64,000 nt of DNA from Candidatus Bipolaricaulis sibiricus. Its GTDB lineage: Bacteria; Bipolaricaulota; Bipolaricaulia; Bipolaricaulales; Bipolaricaulaceae. Positions 34,379 to 43,264 of the stretch are shown piece by piece; position 1 is the stretch's first letter, and every line of letters begins with the position of its first letter. The position numbers were made by a program, and so were the translations under genes. The DNA lies in NCBI GenBank assembly GCA_004102645.1, contig CP034928.1, positions 992,001 through 1,056,000 on the forward strand, written 5' to 3'. A model generated the notes under the pieces. That model worked only from the letters and a program-made list of their open reading frames with translations, ran no database searches and was not told where the DNA came from.

Positions 34379-36675
34379 GACGACGGCTCCTTGTCTTCAT
34401 CGGGGACCAGTCCGATCCGCCGCACGGCTCCCCGCAGGTTTCGAGCCAACCGTTTGTACTGCTCCTCGAGCTCAGGAGTCACCGACCGCGGCGTCTTCTC
34501 CAGCGCCTGCTCGAAGTGGGGCATCGTGACCGCGGTGGCAGTCAGCGATTCGCGCAAGGCGATTCGTCCGGCCTTGCGACACACTTCGGCGATGTCGGCC
34601 CCCGTGTACCCTGCGGTGCGAGCGGCCAGACGTTCGAGATCCACGTCGGGTGACAGGGCCATCCCCCGCGTGTGCACGCGGAAGATCGCCAGCCGGGCGC
34701 CCACATCCGGGATTGGAACGTAGATCAGCTCATCGAATCGCCCTGGACGGAGGAGAGCCGGATCCACAAGGTCGGGCCGGTTCGTCGCCCCAATGACAAC
34801 CACCCGCCGCAGCTCCTCGAGTCCGTCCATCTCGGCAAGCATCTGGTTCACGATCCGCTCTGTGACGTGGGGCTCGCCGAGCGCCGACCCGCGACGAGGC
34901 ACGAGCGCATCAAGCTCGTCCAGGAACACCACCGCCGGCGCAACCTGTCGCGCCCGACGGAACACCTCGGCGATCCGCTGCTCGCTCTCGCCGTACCACT
35001 TGGAGAGAAGCTCGGACCCCTTGGCGGTGATGAAGTTCGCTTGGGACTCGCTCGCCACGGCCTTCGCCAGCGTTGTCTTCCCCGTCCCGGGCGGACCGTA
35101 GAGGAGGATCCCCTTGGGAGGGGTAACCCCCAGCCGCTGGAACGCCTCCGGGGTCGTCAGGGGGAGCTCCACGGCCTCACGCAACAGCTGTTGGACCTCC
35201 TGGAGGCCCCCGATGTCGGCCCATGTGACGGTGGGAACCTCCACCATCACCTCGCGCATCGCCGACGGGCGGACCTCCTTCAGCGCCCGATCGAAGTCCT
35301 CCCACCGCACGATGAGCTCCTCGATCACCTCCGGGGCGATCCCCTCTTCGTCGAGGTTGATCTTGGGAAGGAGCTTCCGGAGAACGTTCATCGCCGCCTC
35401 GCGGGCCAGCGCAGCGATGTCCGAGCCCACGAACCCATGCGTCAGCCCCGCGAGCTTGTCCAGGTCAACATCCGAGGCCAGCGGCATCCCCCGGGTGTGG
35501 ACCATCAAGATCTCCTTCCGGCCATCGCGGTCTGGAACGCGAACCTCGATCTCCCGGTCGAACCGGCCTGGACGACGCAGGGCGGGGTCGATGGCCTCGA
35601 CCCGGTTGGTGGCCGCGATCACGATCACGTTCCGCCGCTGCTTGAGCCCGTCCATGAGGGTGAGGAGCTGCGCCACCACGCGCCGCTCGACCTCACCCGT
35701 CACCTCGGCGCGGCGGGGGGCAATCGAGTCCAGCTCATCGATGAAGATGATCGCCGGTGCGTTCTTCTCTGCCTGCTCAAAGATCTCCCGCAGGCGGCCC
35801 TCGGACTCCCCGTAGAACCGCGACATGATCTCCGGTCCAGAGAGTGCGATGAAGTGGGCATCGGTCTCCGTGGCCACCGCCTTCGCAAGCAAGGTCTTCC
35901 CTGTTCCCGGTGGTCCGTGAAGAAGGACCCCGCGGGGAGGTTCGATCCCGAGACGATCGAACAGCTCGGGCTTTTTCAGCGGAAGCTCGACCATCTCGCG
36001 GATCTTGTGGATCACGTCGCGGAGGCCCCCGATGTCCTCGTAGGCGACCTCCGGCACGTCGCGGCCCCGCTCCGCAACCTCGACGTGCTCCGGAAGGAGT
36101 TCGATTGCGGTATCGGGGGTGATGCGGACGAGGCCGCCCGGCTGGGTGCTGACAACCTTGAGGTGAATCTCGCCGAGGCCGAACCCAGGTGCCATCTGGG
36201 CGAACTCCCGGAAGATGCGCTCGAACAGAAGGTTGTCGCCGAACGGGCTCCCCTCAGCTCGGGCCGCCGTGGACACGACGTCGCCGGTGCGCACGACGCG
36301 GCCGGCGAGGATCGCCCGCAGGCTGTCCGGGGGAGCAACGAGGTGGAGTCCCTTCCGCGCCGGAGCCAGTGTGACATGAGCAGCGGGCTTCCACTTCGCC
36401 CTTCGTACCTGGACGGTCTCCCCCACACCTACGCCGGCGTTGGCGCGGATCAAACCATCGATGCGAACGATGTCGAGGCCAGCGTCCGCCTGGTACGCCA
36501 CGGCGGCAATCGCCCCCGTCACGCGAGCTCCCTCGAGCTCGATGGGCTCGCCCGGCGAGACCCCGAGCGCCTCGATGTTCTCGGAGGTCAGACGGGCGAT
36601 CCCCCGTCCGACATCCGGCTGGTGGGCTTCGGCCACCTTCAGCTTGAGCTCAACCTGTTCCTCTTTCGGCGCCAT
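34375..36675 (-). CDS. Cdc48/VCP-type AAA+ ATPase (two ATPase domains)
   Basis: A 766-residue homologue of archaeal Cdc48/VAT. An N-domain (residues 1 to about 200: [20 protein letters not shown], the double-psi barrel, and DTAIELL) is followed by D1 with Walker A GPPGTGKT (about 254-261), [14 protein letters not shown] and [23 protein letters not shown], and D2 with GPPGTGKT (about 527-534), [13 protein letters not shown] and [19 protein letters not shown]. Pore residues FYGESEGR and WYGESEQR are intact. The protein is expected to be a hexamer that threads ubiquitin-free substrates. Full-length Cdc48 is standard in archaea and occasional in bacteria, suggesting an ancient transfer or retention. 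I chose the second ATG (36675) because AAGGGAG is six bases upstream of it; the first, at 36681, abuts that site. Confidence 0.92.
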   Translation of the reverse strand: MAPKEEQVELKLKVAEAHQPDVGRGIARLTSENIEALGVSPGEPIELEGARVTGAIAAVAYQADAGLDIVRIDGLIRANAGVGVGETVQVRRAKWKPAAHVTLAPARKGLHLVAPPDSLRAILAGRVVRTGDVVSTAARAEGSPFGDNLLFERIFREFAQMAPGFGLGEIHLKVVSTQPGGLVRITPDTAIELLPEHVEVAERGRDVPEVAYEDIGGLRDVIHKIREMVELPLKKPELFDRLGIEPPRGVLLHGPPGTGKTLLAKAVATETDAHFIALSGPEIMSRFYGESEGRLREIFEQAEKNAPAIIFIDELDSIAPRRAEVTGEVERRVVAQLLTLMDGLKQRRNVIVIAATNRVEAIDPALRRPGRFDREIEVRVPDRDGRKEILMVHTRGMPLASDVDLDKLAGLTHGFVGSDIAALAREAAMNVLRKLLPKINLDEEGIAPEVIEELIVRWEDFDRALKEVRPSAMREVMVEVPTVTWADIGGLQEVQQLLREAVELPLTTPEAFQRLGVTPPKGILLYGPPGTGKTTLAKAVASESQANFITAKGSELLSKWYGESEQRIAEVFRRARQVAPAVVFLDELDALVPRRGSALGEPHVTERIVNQMLAEMDGLEELRRVVVIGATNRPDLVDPALLRPGRFDELIYVPIPDVGARLAIFRVHTRGMALSPDVDLERLAARTAGYTGADIAEVCRKAGRIALRESLTATAVTMPHFEQALEKTPRSVTPELEEQYKRLARNLRGAVRRIGLVPDEDKEPSS

Positions 36676-36736
36676 CGCCATCTCCCTTGAGTCGGGAGAT
36701 GGTAGCGCGGGGCGCCGGGGCGCGCTACACCGGGGC

Positions 36737-36742
36737 TATAAT
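36737..36742 (+). promoter_or_regulatory. -10 box (TATAAT) of the RNA-repair operon
   Basis: Consensus TATAAT ending eight bases before ATG 36751, no Shine-Dalgarno, no clear -35. Confidence 0.5.
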
Positions 36743-36750
36743 CGGCCCCG

Positions 36751-37314
36751 ATGCGCCTCTTCTACTGCGTGGAGCTGCCGGCGGACGTCCGGGCAACGGT
36801 GGCGCGGGCCACCCGCCCGCTGCAGACCAGGATCCGCGGCGCGACGTGGGTCAGCGAGGACAACCTCCACATCACGCTGCGATTCCTGGGGGAGGTCGGC
36901 GAGGACCTCCTTCCCGCGCTTCGTGACCTCGGGGAGGGCATCGCCCGGGAGACAACGCCGTTTGATCTCTCTTTGGAGCGGCTGGGCGCGTTTCCCCATC
37001 CGAGCCGAGCCCGCGTGGTGTGGGTTGGGCCGACCGCCGAGAGCGCCTTGTTTGCGATCCTCGCTCAGCGAGTCGAGGATGACGTCCAGACGCTCGGCTT
37101 CCCCCCCGAACGCCGACCGGCTCACCCCCACGTCACGCTGGCGCGGCTCCGTATTCCGCAGGACCTGGCCGCACTTGTCGAGGGGACCGCTCTGCCCCTG
37201 CTCCGCACCACCGTCGACAGTCTGACGCTGATGAGTTCAGAGTTGCGTCCCCAGGGCCCCCTCTACACGCCGGTCGCCCGGTGGCCGCTCCGAGGGGGAT
37301 CGGGTGCCCTATGA
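36751..37314 (+). CDS. thpR: RNA 2',3'-cyclic phosphodiesterase (2H family)
   Basis: A 187-residue 2H phosphoesterase. The two HxT/Sx catalytic motifs are HITLRFLG (about 41-48) and HVTLARLR (about 126-133), with the opening MRLFYCVELPADV typical of the ThpR/LigT family. The enzyme opens 2',3'-cyclic phosphates on RNA. It overlaps the archease gene by 11 bases and heads the operon thpR-archease-rtcB, which would act together on broken RNA: RtcB ligates 2',3'-cyclic phosphate ends, while ThpR hydrolyses them. A leaderless start is predicted from the TATAAT box. Confidence 0.9.
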   Translation: MRLFYCVELPADVRATVARATRPLQTRIRGATWVSEDNLHITLRFLGEVGEDLLPALRDLGEGIARETTPFDLSLERLGAFPHPSRARVVWVGPTAESALFAILAQRVEDDVQTLGFPPERRPAHPHVTLARLRIPQDLAALVEGTALPLLRTTVDSLTLMSSELRPQGPLYTPVARWPLRGGSGAL

Positions 37315-37726
37315 AATCCTCGATCACGTCGCGGATGCCGGGGTCCGGGGAATCGGGCGAACGGTTGACGAGGCGTTCGCCGAGGCCGCCCGAGGGACAT
37401 TCGCCCTGATGGGCGACCTCGATCGAATCGAGCCCAAGACCGCTGTGACCTTGGAGGTGGAGGCCGACTCCCTGGAGAGCCTTCTTGTCGAATGGCTCGG
37501 AGAGCTGTTGCGGGAGCGCGATGTGCAGGGGATGCTCTTCTCCCGGTTCGAGACCCGAATCACCGCGCGAGGTCAACGATGGCACCTCATCGGGCAGGCT
37601 TGGGGGGAACCGATCGACCGTCGTCGGCACCGACTGGGGGTCGAGGTGAAGGCAGCCACCTACGCCGGGGTCCGGGTCAAGCCTACACACGACGGATGGA
37701 TGGCGCAGTGCGTCGTCGATCTCTAG
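37304..37726 (+). CDS. archease, RtcB activator
   Basis: A 140-residue protein of the archease family: YEILDHVADAGVRGIG at the start (the Asp-rich metal-binding loop), TVDEAFAEAARGTFALMGDL, ESLLVEWLGELL, and VEVKAATYAGVRV near the end, in the usual order. Archease speeds the guanylylation of RtcB and gives it multiple turnovers. GTG 37304 lies inside the end of thpR; the stop is eight bases before the rtcB ATG. The context makes the role firm. Confidence 0.9.
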   Translation: MPYEILDHVADAGVRGIGRTVDEAFAEAARGTFALMGDLDRIEPKTAVTLEVEADSLESLLVEWLGELLRERDVQGMLFSRFETRITARGQRWHLIGQAWGEPIDRRRHRLGVEVKAATYAGVRVKPTHDGWMAQCVVDL

Positions 37727-37734
37727 GAGGACAG

Positions 37735-39213
37735 ATGACCACAGAGAACCTGATCCGACGAGGGGAGTACATGTGGGAACTTCCCCCAACTGGTGAGATG
37801 CGGGTTCCGGGTTGGGTGTTCGTGTCTCAGCCTCTGCTCCAGCCACTGCTGTCCGGAGCGGCCGAGGCGGACGGCGAGGGCGGCGGCGGGCACGACTGGA
37901 ACGCCCTGACCCAGATTCGCAACGTAGCCTGCCTCCCGGGAATCGTGAAGGCGTCGATCGCGATGCCCGACGTCCACCCCGGCTATGGGTTCCCGATCGG
38001 CGGAGTGGGAGCCTTTGACCCTGCTGACGGAGTTGTGGCGATGGGCGGGGTAGGGTTCGACATCAACTGCGGGGTGCGGGTCCTCACCGCTCCTCTCTCC
38101 CGGGAGGACATTGAGCCCCGGAAGGACCAGCTCGCCGACGTTCTGTTCGCTCACGTTCCGGCGGGGCTGGGTTCGGAAGGAACGATTCGCCTCAGTCTGC
38201 AGGGAGTGGACGAGGTGTTGGAGAAGGGCGCTCGGTTCGCCCTCGACCGCGGCTATGGCCTTCCCGAAGACCTCGAGTACATCGAAGAGAATGGACAGAT
38301 GGATCGGGCTGACCCATCGGCGGTCTCTCTCAAGGCCAAGGAACGGGAGTTCCGCCAGATTGGAACTCTGGGCTCAGGCAATCACTACCTCGAAGTCCAG
38401 TACGTGGAGGAAGTCCACGATCTCGAGGCCGCTCGGGCCTACGGCCTGGAGAAGAACCAGATCTTGATCGCCATCCACTGCGGGTCGCGGGGTCTCGGGC
38501 ACCAGATCGGCCAGGACGCACTACCGGAACTCGAGCGGGCAAGCCGGAAGTACGGGATCCCGATCCGAGAGCGCGAGCTGGTGTGTGCTCCCATCCAGTC
38601 CCCCGAGGGACAGAAGTACCTCGCGGCGGTCTACGCCGGCATCAACTGCGCGTTTGCCAACCGCCAGGTCATCGCCCACCTCGTCCGCGAGGCACTCGCC
38701 CCTCTGTTCTCCCTCCCACCGGGCAAGATCCGGACGCTGTACGACGTCGGGCACAACAACGTGAAGTTCGAGCAGCACGTGGTCGATGGGAACCCGAAGA
38801 AGCTGCTCGTTCACCGCAAGGGTTCCACGCGCGCTTTCGGGCCCGGCCGGCCCGAGAACCCTGACCGGTACCGGAAGGTGGGGCACCCCATCTTCGTCGG
38901 GGGGACGATGGGGACGGCCTCGTACATCCTTCGGGGAACTGACCTCGGGATGGACAAGGCGTTCGGCTCTGGCGTGCACGGGGCGGGGCGAGCGATGTCC
39001 CGGGCAAAGGCCAAGAAACGATGGCGAGGGCAGGAGCTGATCCGGGATCTCGCGGGTCAGGGAATCGCAGTCCGGGCGCACTCCTACGCGGGAGCAGCGG
39101 AAGAGGCGCCAGGAGCCTACAAGGACGTGGATCTCGTGGTCGAGGCGGCGGTGGGTTCCGGCCTGAACGCCCTTGTGGCGCGGGTCCGGCCCCTCGTGTG
39201 CATCAAGGGGTGA
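37735..39213 (+). CDS. rtcB: RNA-splicing ligase RtcB
   Basis: A 492-residue GTP-dependent RNA ligase that joins 2',3'-cyclic phosphate (or 3'-phosphate) and 5'-OH ends. Visible motifs: MPDVHPGYGFPIGGVG, GVGFDINCGVRVL (metal-binding Asp and Cys), GSGNHYLEVQ, CGSRGLGHQIG, DVGHNNVKFEQH (metal-binding His), GGTMGTASYIL and HGAGRAMSR (the His that accepts GMP). All are intact. ATG 37735 has AGGAGG four bases upstream. Archease precedes it, as in many archaea. In this genome the nearest tRNA with an intron is a self-splicing one, so RtcB is probably for repair rather than splicing. Confidence 0.94.
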   Translation: MTTENLIRRGEYMWELPPTGEMRVPGWVFVSQPLLQPLLSGAAEADGEGGGGHDWNALTQIRNVACLPGIVKASIAMPDVHPGYGFPIGGVGAFDPADGVVAMGGVGFDINCGVRVLTAPLSREDIEPRKDQLADVLFAHVPAGLGSEGTIRLSLQGVDEVLEKGARFALDRGYGLPEDLEYIEENGQMDRADPSAVSLKAKEREFRQIGTLGSGNHYLEVQYVEEVHDLEAARAYGLEKNQILIAIHCGSRGLGHQIGQDALPELERASRKYGIPIRERELVCAPIQSPEGQKYLAAVYAGINCAFANRQVIAHLVREALAPLFSLPPGKIRTLYDVGHNNVKFEQHVVDGNPKKLLVHRKGSTRAFGPGRPENPDRYRKVGHPIFVGGTMGTASYILRGTDLGMDKAFGSGVHGAGRAMSRAKAKKRWRGQELIRDLAGQGIAVRAHSYAGAAEEAPGAYKDVDLVVEAAVGSGLNALVARVRPLVCIKG

Positions 39214-39216
39214 TCG

Positions 39217-40146
39217 ATGCGGCGGATCGGATGGGTGTTGGCAGTCGCATGGGCAGCTACCGCGGGGGCTGCTCCCGACGTGGTTACGGCCTGGAACGTC
39301 GGGTGGCTCTCCTCGGCCACCTTTTCCCCCGACGGCGCGTACCTCGCTGTGGGAACGCACTACGGCGTGATCCTCTACGGGACAGACACGTGGGAGGAGT
39401 GGGCACGGCTGCCGTTTCCTGACACGACCGTATTTGCGCTCGCGTTCTCCCCGGACAGCGCGATGTTGGCCGCGGCGGCCGTGAACGAGGTCCGCGTGTG
39501 GAGTGTCAGGGATCAGGAGCTCATCGTCACCGTCCGCGGGGCGTTCGGGCGGGCGCTGGGGATCGCGTTCGGCCCGCCGGGGACCCTCCTCATCGGCGGA
39601 AGCGACGGCACCCTGTCGCTGTGGAACCTGGGCCGAGGGGGGCCGCTGTGGGTCAAGACCCCGCACACCGTTCCCATCCAGAAGGTAGCGTTCTCCCCCG
39701 ATGGATCGCTTGCGGTCTCGGCGGGCCATGACCGAGCCATCCTCTGGGACGCAGCGACCTGGACCGAGATCCGTTCACTTCCTGGGAAGGCGTGGGACGT
39801 GGCCTTCACTCCAGACGGGTACTTCGTTGTTGTGGGATGGGGCAAGATCCTACGGGTCTGGGATACCGCAGTGGGCTTCCTCTACCACAACGAGCTGTGG
39901 GGGCACGAGAGCTGCGCGATCACAGTTGCGGTGTCGCCCGATGGGCGGCTGTACCTCTCGGGATCCCTCGATGAGACCGCCCGGCTGTGGGACGCAGAGA
40001 CGGGGCACTGCGTGGCGGTCCTCGAAGGACACGGCGCTGTGGTCCAAGAGGTCGGGTTCTCCCCTTGCGGGATGCTGATTGTCACGGCTTCCGACAACGG
40101 AGTGGTACGCATCTGGCGTGTGGCTGACGTCTTGGCCGAACCATGA
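39217..40146 (+). CDS. secreted seven-bladed WD40-repeat protein
   Basis: A 309-residue protein with a signal peptide (MRRIGWVLAVAWAATAGAA) and seven WD40 blades, each opening with a variant of xVxFSPDGxxLxxG and closing with xxLWD (for example ATFSPDGAYLAVGTHYGVIL, VAFSPDGSLAVSAGHDRAIL, VAVSPDGRLYLSGSLDETAR). One full seven-bladed propeller is predicted, with no extra domain. The signal peptide puts it outside the cytoplasm, so the connection with rtcB (three bases between stop and ATG) is probably operon economy. The stop overlaps the methyltransferase ATG (ATGA). Confidence 0.8.
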   Translation: MRRIGWVLAVAWAATAGAAPDVVTAWNVGWLSSATFSPDGAYLAVGTHYGVILYGTDTWEEWARLPFPDTTVFALAFSPDSAMLAAAAVNEVRVWSVRDQELIVTVRGAFGRALGIAFGPPGTLLIGGSDGTLSLWNLGRGGPLWVKTPHTVPIQKVAFSPDGSLAVSAGHDRAILWDAATWTEIRSLPGKAWDVAFTPDGYFVVVGWGKILRVWDTAVGFLYHNELWGHESCAITVAVSPDGRLYLSGSLDETARLWDAETGHCVAVLEGHGAVVQEVGFSPCGMLIVTASDNGVVRIWRVADVLAEP

Positions 40147-41192
40147 CGATCGAGGAGTGGATCCGCGACCGCGTGCCCCTCGAGCCCGCCACCTCGGCTG
40201 CCCTTCGCTACGAGCGAATGGTCTGGCAGTCTGCAGAGGCCCTTCCGTGGGTTCACCGTCCTGCGGACCCCACTCAACCGTTCGATTGGGTGGAGGAGGC
40301 ACGGATCGGATCCTTTCTCGCTCCACTTCGCGCTCCACGCCGCGTCCTGGACATCGGGACCGGCGACGGCTGGCCCGCACTACCGCTGGCTCGACACGTG
40401 CCCGAGGTCGTCGCGCTTGACCCGTCGCCGCGGCGCGCTGCCCTGGCCCGGGAGAACGCTCACCGGCTCGGGCTGGCCAACGTGACCGTCGTGTGCGCAC
40501 CGGCCGAGGACCTCCCCTTTCCAGATGGCTCCTTTGATGGTGTGGTGTCCGCGTGCGCGATTGAGCAGAGCACCGATCCGGAGACGGCCCTTCGTGAGGC
40601 AGCTCGCGTGTTGCAGCCAGGCGGATGGTTCGCGGCCACGTTCGAGGACCTGTCCGCCGAGCTGCGGACCCCGGTCGAGGAGGCAGCCGAGCTGTACCTG
40701 GATGGGGAGCAGGTTGTGTACCGGCTCGTCCACCGCTCGTTGGCCCCCCCGCGCGAGGCCGAGTACGAGCTTCGCTTCCGAGCCGACGCCGACCTTCGCC
40801 GCGCCGTCGAGCACGTCGCGCCCGTCCCCACGTTCCAGACAGCCGGAGACGGTCCTGGGCTGCGCCCTGTCTCATCCGACGACCCCAACCTCGGGGTCCC
40901 GATCCTCGAGGGGGCCCGGCCGCGCCTCCTCCGGGGGCGGTTCTTCGAGCTGCGGCACCGAACCCCCGACGAGACGATCGACGTCGTCGTCACCGCGGGT
41001 TTCAGAGGCGCCCGGGCGTACGGAAACATCACCTGGCTCGCGCGGGAGTTCTTCCTCGGTCTCCACACAGCGGGGCATCTCGCCCCGCTTGCGCCGCACA
41101 TGGACGCGATCACCCGCGCGTTCGGCCGGATGTACGGCGCGGTTCCCGTTGGGAGAACATCGGTGTTCTTCGTTGTGGCGGAGAGGGCGTAG
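40143..41192 (+). CDS. class I SAM-dependent methyltransferase
   Basis: A 349-residue enzyme. VLDIGTGDGWPALPLA (motif I, about 69-84) binds SAM; VVALDPSPRRAALARENAHR carries the acidic residue of motif post I; APAEDLPFPDGSFDGVVSAC (motif II) and REAARVLQPGGWFAATF (motif III) follow. The last 150 residues are an unassigned extension (VSSDDPNLGVPILEGARPRL). The UbiE/small-molecule type is suggested by motif II. Start ATG overlaps the WD40 stop. Substrate unknown; a link to RNA repair is possible only by position. Confidence 0.8.
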   Translation: MTIEEWIRDRVPLEPATSAALRYERMVWQSAEALPWVHRPADPTQPFDWVEEARIGSFLAPLRAPRRVLDIGTGDGWPALPLARHVPEVVALDPSPRRAALARENAHRLGLANVTVVCAPAEDLPFPDGSFDGVVSACAIEQSTDPETALREAARVLQPGGWFAATFEDLSAELRTPVEEAAELYLDGEQVVYRLVHRSLAPPREAEYELRFRADADLRRAVEHVAPVPTFQTAGDGPGLRPVSSDDPNLGVPILEGARPRLLRGRFFELRHRTPDETIDVVVTAGFRGARAYGNITWLAREFFLGLHTAGHLAPLAPHMDAITRAFGRMYGAVPVGRTSVFFVVAERA

Positions 41193-41526
41193 CCGCTGTG
41201 CGACGCGGCACCGTTCATCACCGTGGCGCGTGCAGGTGCCGGGACGAAACGGCGATCCGCGGGTGGCCTGCCCCGTCTCATCAATGAGGCCAACTGCCAT
41301 TCGATCTTGCTCGTTCCAGTTTGCCGTCTGCTCGTATCACCCGCGGGGGGACGGCGGCAGCGGTTGGGCGAACAGGCCTCGCGGTCAGCGTCCCCCGGTC
41401 GGATGGGGCCGACGCTCAGAGGGCGAACGGGGTGCGTCGGGTCCGGATGCCGAGGATGTCGGCTATCACCTCACCCTCGGTTCCCCCTAGCCACCGGCGC
41501 GCGGCGACACGATCCGAGAGGAGGGG
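41193..41526. other. 334-base gap, no supported gene
   Basis: Open frames exist but are Gly/Arg-rich. One minus-strand frame near 41500-41420 reads RWLGGTEGEVIADILGIRTR and ends LRTRRTPFAL-like, which looks protein-like, but I find no start codon with a ribosome-binding site; it may be a remnant of an older gene. Confidence 0.35.
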
Positions 41527-41553
41527 GGGGAGGGGTCGGGGAAGCCCCTCCCC
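41527..41553 (-). terminator. 9-bp hairpin downstream of the DUF4384 gene
   Basis: GGGGAGGGG (41527-41535) pairs with CCCCTCCCC (41545-41553), 20 bases past the stop of the minus-strand gene. Very G-rich; no T-tract on the minus transcript. Confidence 0.45.
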
Positions 41554-41572
41554 CTGGGGAGGCTGGCCCTCG

Positions 41573-42322
41573 CTAGGGGCAGTTCCCGAAGCACAGCTGA
41601 ATCTTGAAGTTCCACCTTCCGTCAGGGCCGAGATACCAGCACCAGCCGGGACCGCTGGGGCAGTCTCCGACGAAGAACCTCCAGGTCCCTGTCGCGTCCA
41701 GGAACCACCCCGCACCTGACCCAACGAACCCAAACCCCGAACAGGGCGGGCACGGACCGAGCCCCCAGCAGGGCGGACACGGCCAGAACCCGGACCCTGA
41801 TGACGCGCTCACGATCTGAAACGTGGTCCACGCCGTGACACAGCACCCGCAGCCGGGCTCGGGAACCAGGCCAAGCACTGCCGCCCGCCCCGACTCCGGG
41901 TCCGGTCCGAGAAGCGGGTAGGGATCGGAGTAGCTTCCCAACGGCATGGAGAGCGGTCGGGTGCAAGCGACGAGCTGGAGGGTCTCGGTTCCCATCGGGG
42001 GAGCGACGCGAAACTGATAGGTCGGCTGGTCGGGAAGGGCATGGGTTCCCGCAGGACGGTAGGCATTCGGGGAGTATGGGTTGGGGAAGATCAGGCGGAC
42101 TCTTCCGGTGGGTTCGATGTCAAAGATGTACACGTACGCAGCTTGGGAGATGGAGAAGTGGATGCGGGCGGTCTCGCCCACCGCGTACTGGGGCTTCTCA
42201 GTCCAAATCGAAGCGGACAGGCCAGGGACCGGAGTCGGGACCAGTCCCAGCGGGGACGGCCCTGACTGGGCCCACCCGGCAACGCTTGCCAGGACAACGA
42301 TCGCGGCAAGGCTCTTCTTCAT
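41573..42322 (-). CDS. secreted DUF4384 protein with Cys/Pro/Gly-rich C-terminus
   Basis: A 249-residue exported protein. A signal peptide (MKKSLAAIVVLASVAGWAQ) is followed by the DUF4384 region: SIWTEKPQYAVGETARIHFS, AAYVYIFDIEPTGRVRLIFP, FPNPYSPNAYRPAG. That domain binds or displays surface structures in other bacteria. The last 90 residues are a low-complexity stretch with repeated CPPC (FWPCPPCWGLGPCPPCSGFG), then a Trp/Gly-rich end with CFGNCP, suggesting a disulfide-stabilised or metal-binding surface tail. ATG 42322 has GGAGGTGA five bases upstream. The gene is divergent from plsY. Confidence 0.65.
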   Translation of the reverse strand: MKKSLAAIVVLASVAGWAQSGPSPLGLVPTPVPGLSASIWTEKPQYAVGETARIHFSISQAAYVYIFDIEPTGRVRLIFPNPYSPNAYRPAGTHALPDQPTYQFRVAPPMGTETLQLVACTRPLSMPLGSYSDPYPLLGPDPESGRAAVLGLVPEPGCGCCVTAWTTFQIVSASSGSGFWPCPPCWGLGPCPPCSGFGFVGSGAGWFLDATGTWRFFVGDCPSGPGWCWYLGPDGRWNFKIQLCFGNCP

Positions 42323-42396
42323 TCCAGTCACCTCCATCCGATATACACCGGGACACGGGGAGTGGTTCACGGGCGTGCACGGCGAGCTGCTCGCGC

Positions 42397-42402
42397 TATG
42401 AT
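42397..42402 (+). promoter_or_regulatory. -10 box (TATGAT) of plsY
   Basis: TATGAT ends seven bases before ATG 42410. An in-frame upstream ATG at 42398 lies inside the box and is unlikely to be used. Confidence 0.5.
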
Positions 42403-42409
42403 CGACACG

Positions 42410-43060
42410 ATGTTCGTGGCTTCTTGTGCGGTCCTGTTTGTCGTTGGTTACCTCTTGGGCGGTGTTCCGACGGCGTTTGTCGTGGGACGGCTGCGGGGGG
42501 TGGACATCCGTCGCCTCGGATCGGGCAACGTGGGGGGGACGAACGCACTTCGGGTGTGGGGGGCCAAGGTGGGCGTCGCAGTGATGGCAGCGGACGTGGC
42601 CAAGGGGTTCGTGGCTGCCGGCCTCCTCCCGAACCTTCCCTGGTGGGTGGGAGACCGGCCCTACCTCGGACTGTGCGCCGGGGGAGGGGCGGTGGTCGGG
42701 CACATCCTCTCGCCATACTTGCGATTTCGCGGGGGAAAGGGGGTCGCGGCCGCGGCCGGAGTGCTCCTTGCCCTTGCCCCGCTCCCCACCGCGATCGCCG
42801 TGGGAGTGTTCGCCCTGGTTGTGCTTGCGTCAGGGATCGTTTCGGTGGCGTCGCTCACCGCGGCGGCGACGCTGCCTCTGGCGGCGTACCTGCTTCACAG
42901 GACGGGGACGGCCAGTCTGCACCCGGCCGTGCAGGCGCTGACCTTGGGTCTCGTGCCCGTTGTGTTCTTCACCCACCGGGCGAACATCCGGCGCCTGGTC
43001 CGCGGCGAGGAGAACCGGTTCCGTCGGCTGTGGGAGAGGCGGGGCGGGCGAGTAACGTGA
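42410..43060 (+). CDS. plsY: acyl-phosphate:glycerol-3-phosphate acyltransferase
   Basis: A 216-residue inner-membrane enzyme that transfers a fatty acid from acyl-phosphate to glycerol-3-phosphate, the first step of phospholipid synthesis. About five membrane helices are visible. The three PlsY signatures are present: LGSGNVGGTNALRVWG (with the SGNxGxTN loop), GHILSPYLRFRGGKGVA, and HRANIRRLVRGEENRF at the C-terminus. The short N-terminus MFVASCAVLFVVGYLLGGVP is normal for the family, supporting ATG 42410. plsX is not in the window. Confidence 0.92.
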   Translation: MFVASCAVLFVVGYLLGGVPTAFVVGRLRGVDIRRLGSGNVGGTNALRVWGAKVGVAVMAADVAKGFVAAGLLPNLPWWVGDRPYLGLCAGGGAVVGHILSPYLRFRGGKGVAAAAGVLLALAPLPTAIAVGVFALVVLASGIVSVASLTAAATLPLAAYLLHRTGTASLHPAVQALTLGLVPVVFFTHRANIRRLVRGEENRFRRLWERRGGRVT

Positions 43061-43152
43061 GCGCAGTGGCGGCACCAGGCAGACAGGATCGGCAAGGCAG
43101 TCTCGCGGGACGAAACCAGGCCGAGGGCATCCCCCCCGTCACCACCGTCCCG

Positions 43153-43180
43153 TTGCCCGACACGGGGCGAGCTGTAGAAT
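43153..43180 (+). promoter_or_regulatory. promoter of the 43265 gene
   Basis: TTGCCC (43153-43158), 16-base spacer, TAGAAT (43175-43180). The leader of about 78 bases carries the GGGGGGAGG site. Third example of a TTGCCC -35 in the window. Confidence 0.5.
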
Positions 43181-43264
43181 CCCGTTCTCGGGGTCGCTCC
43201 CAGTTGCGCTTAGAGCCCGTGGATACCTGTTTCGGACAGGAGCCGGTGAGGTCAAGGGGGGAGG

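Noticed and set aside
34672-36690. 672-codon plus-strand ORF
   Set aside because: Exact antisense of the Cdc48 gene; translation is His/Arg/Asp-rich with no domain.
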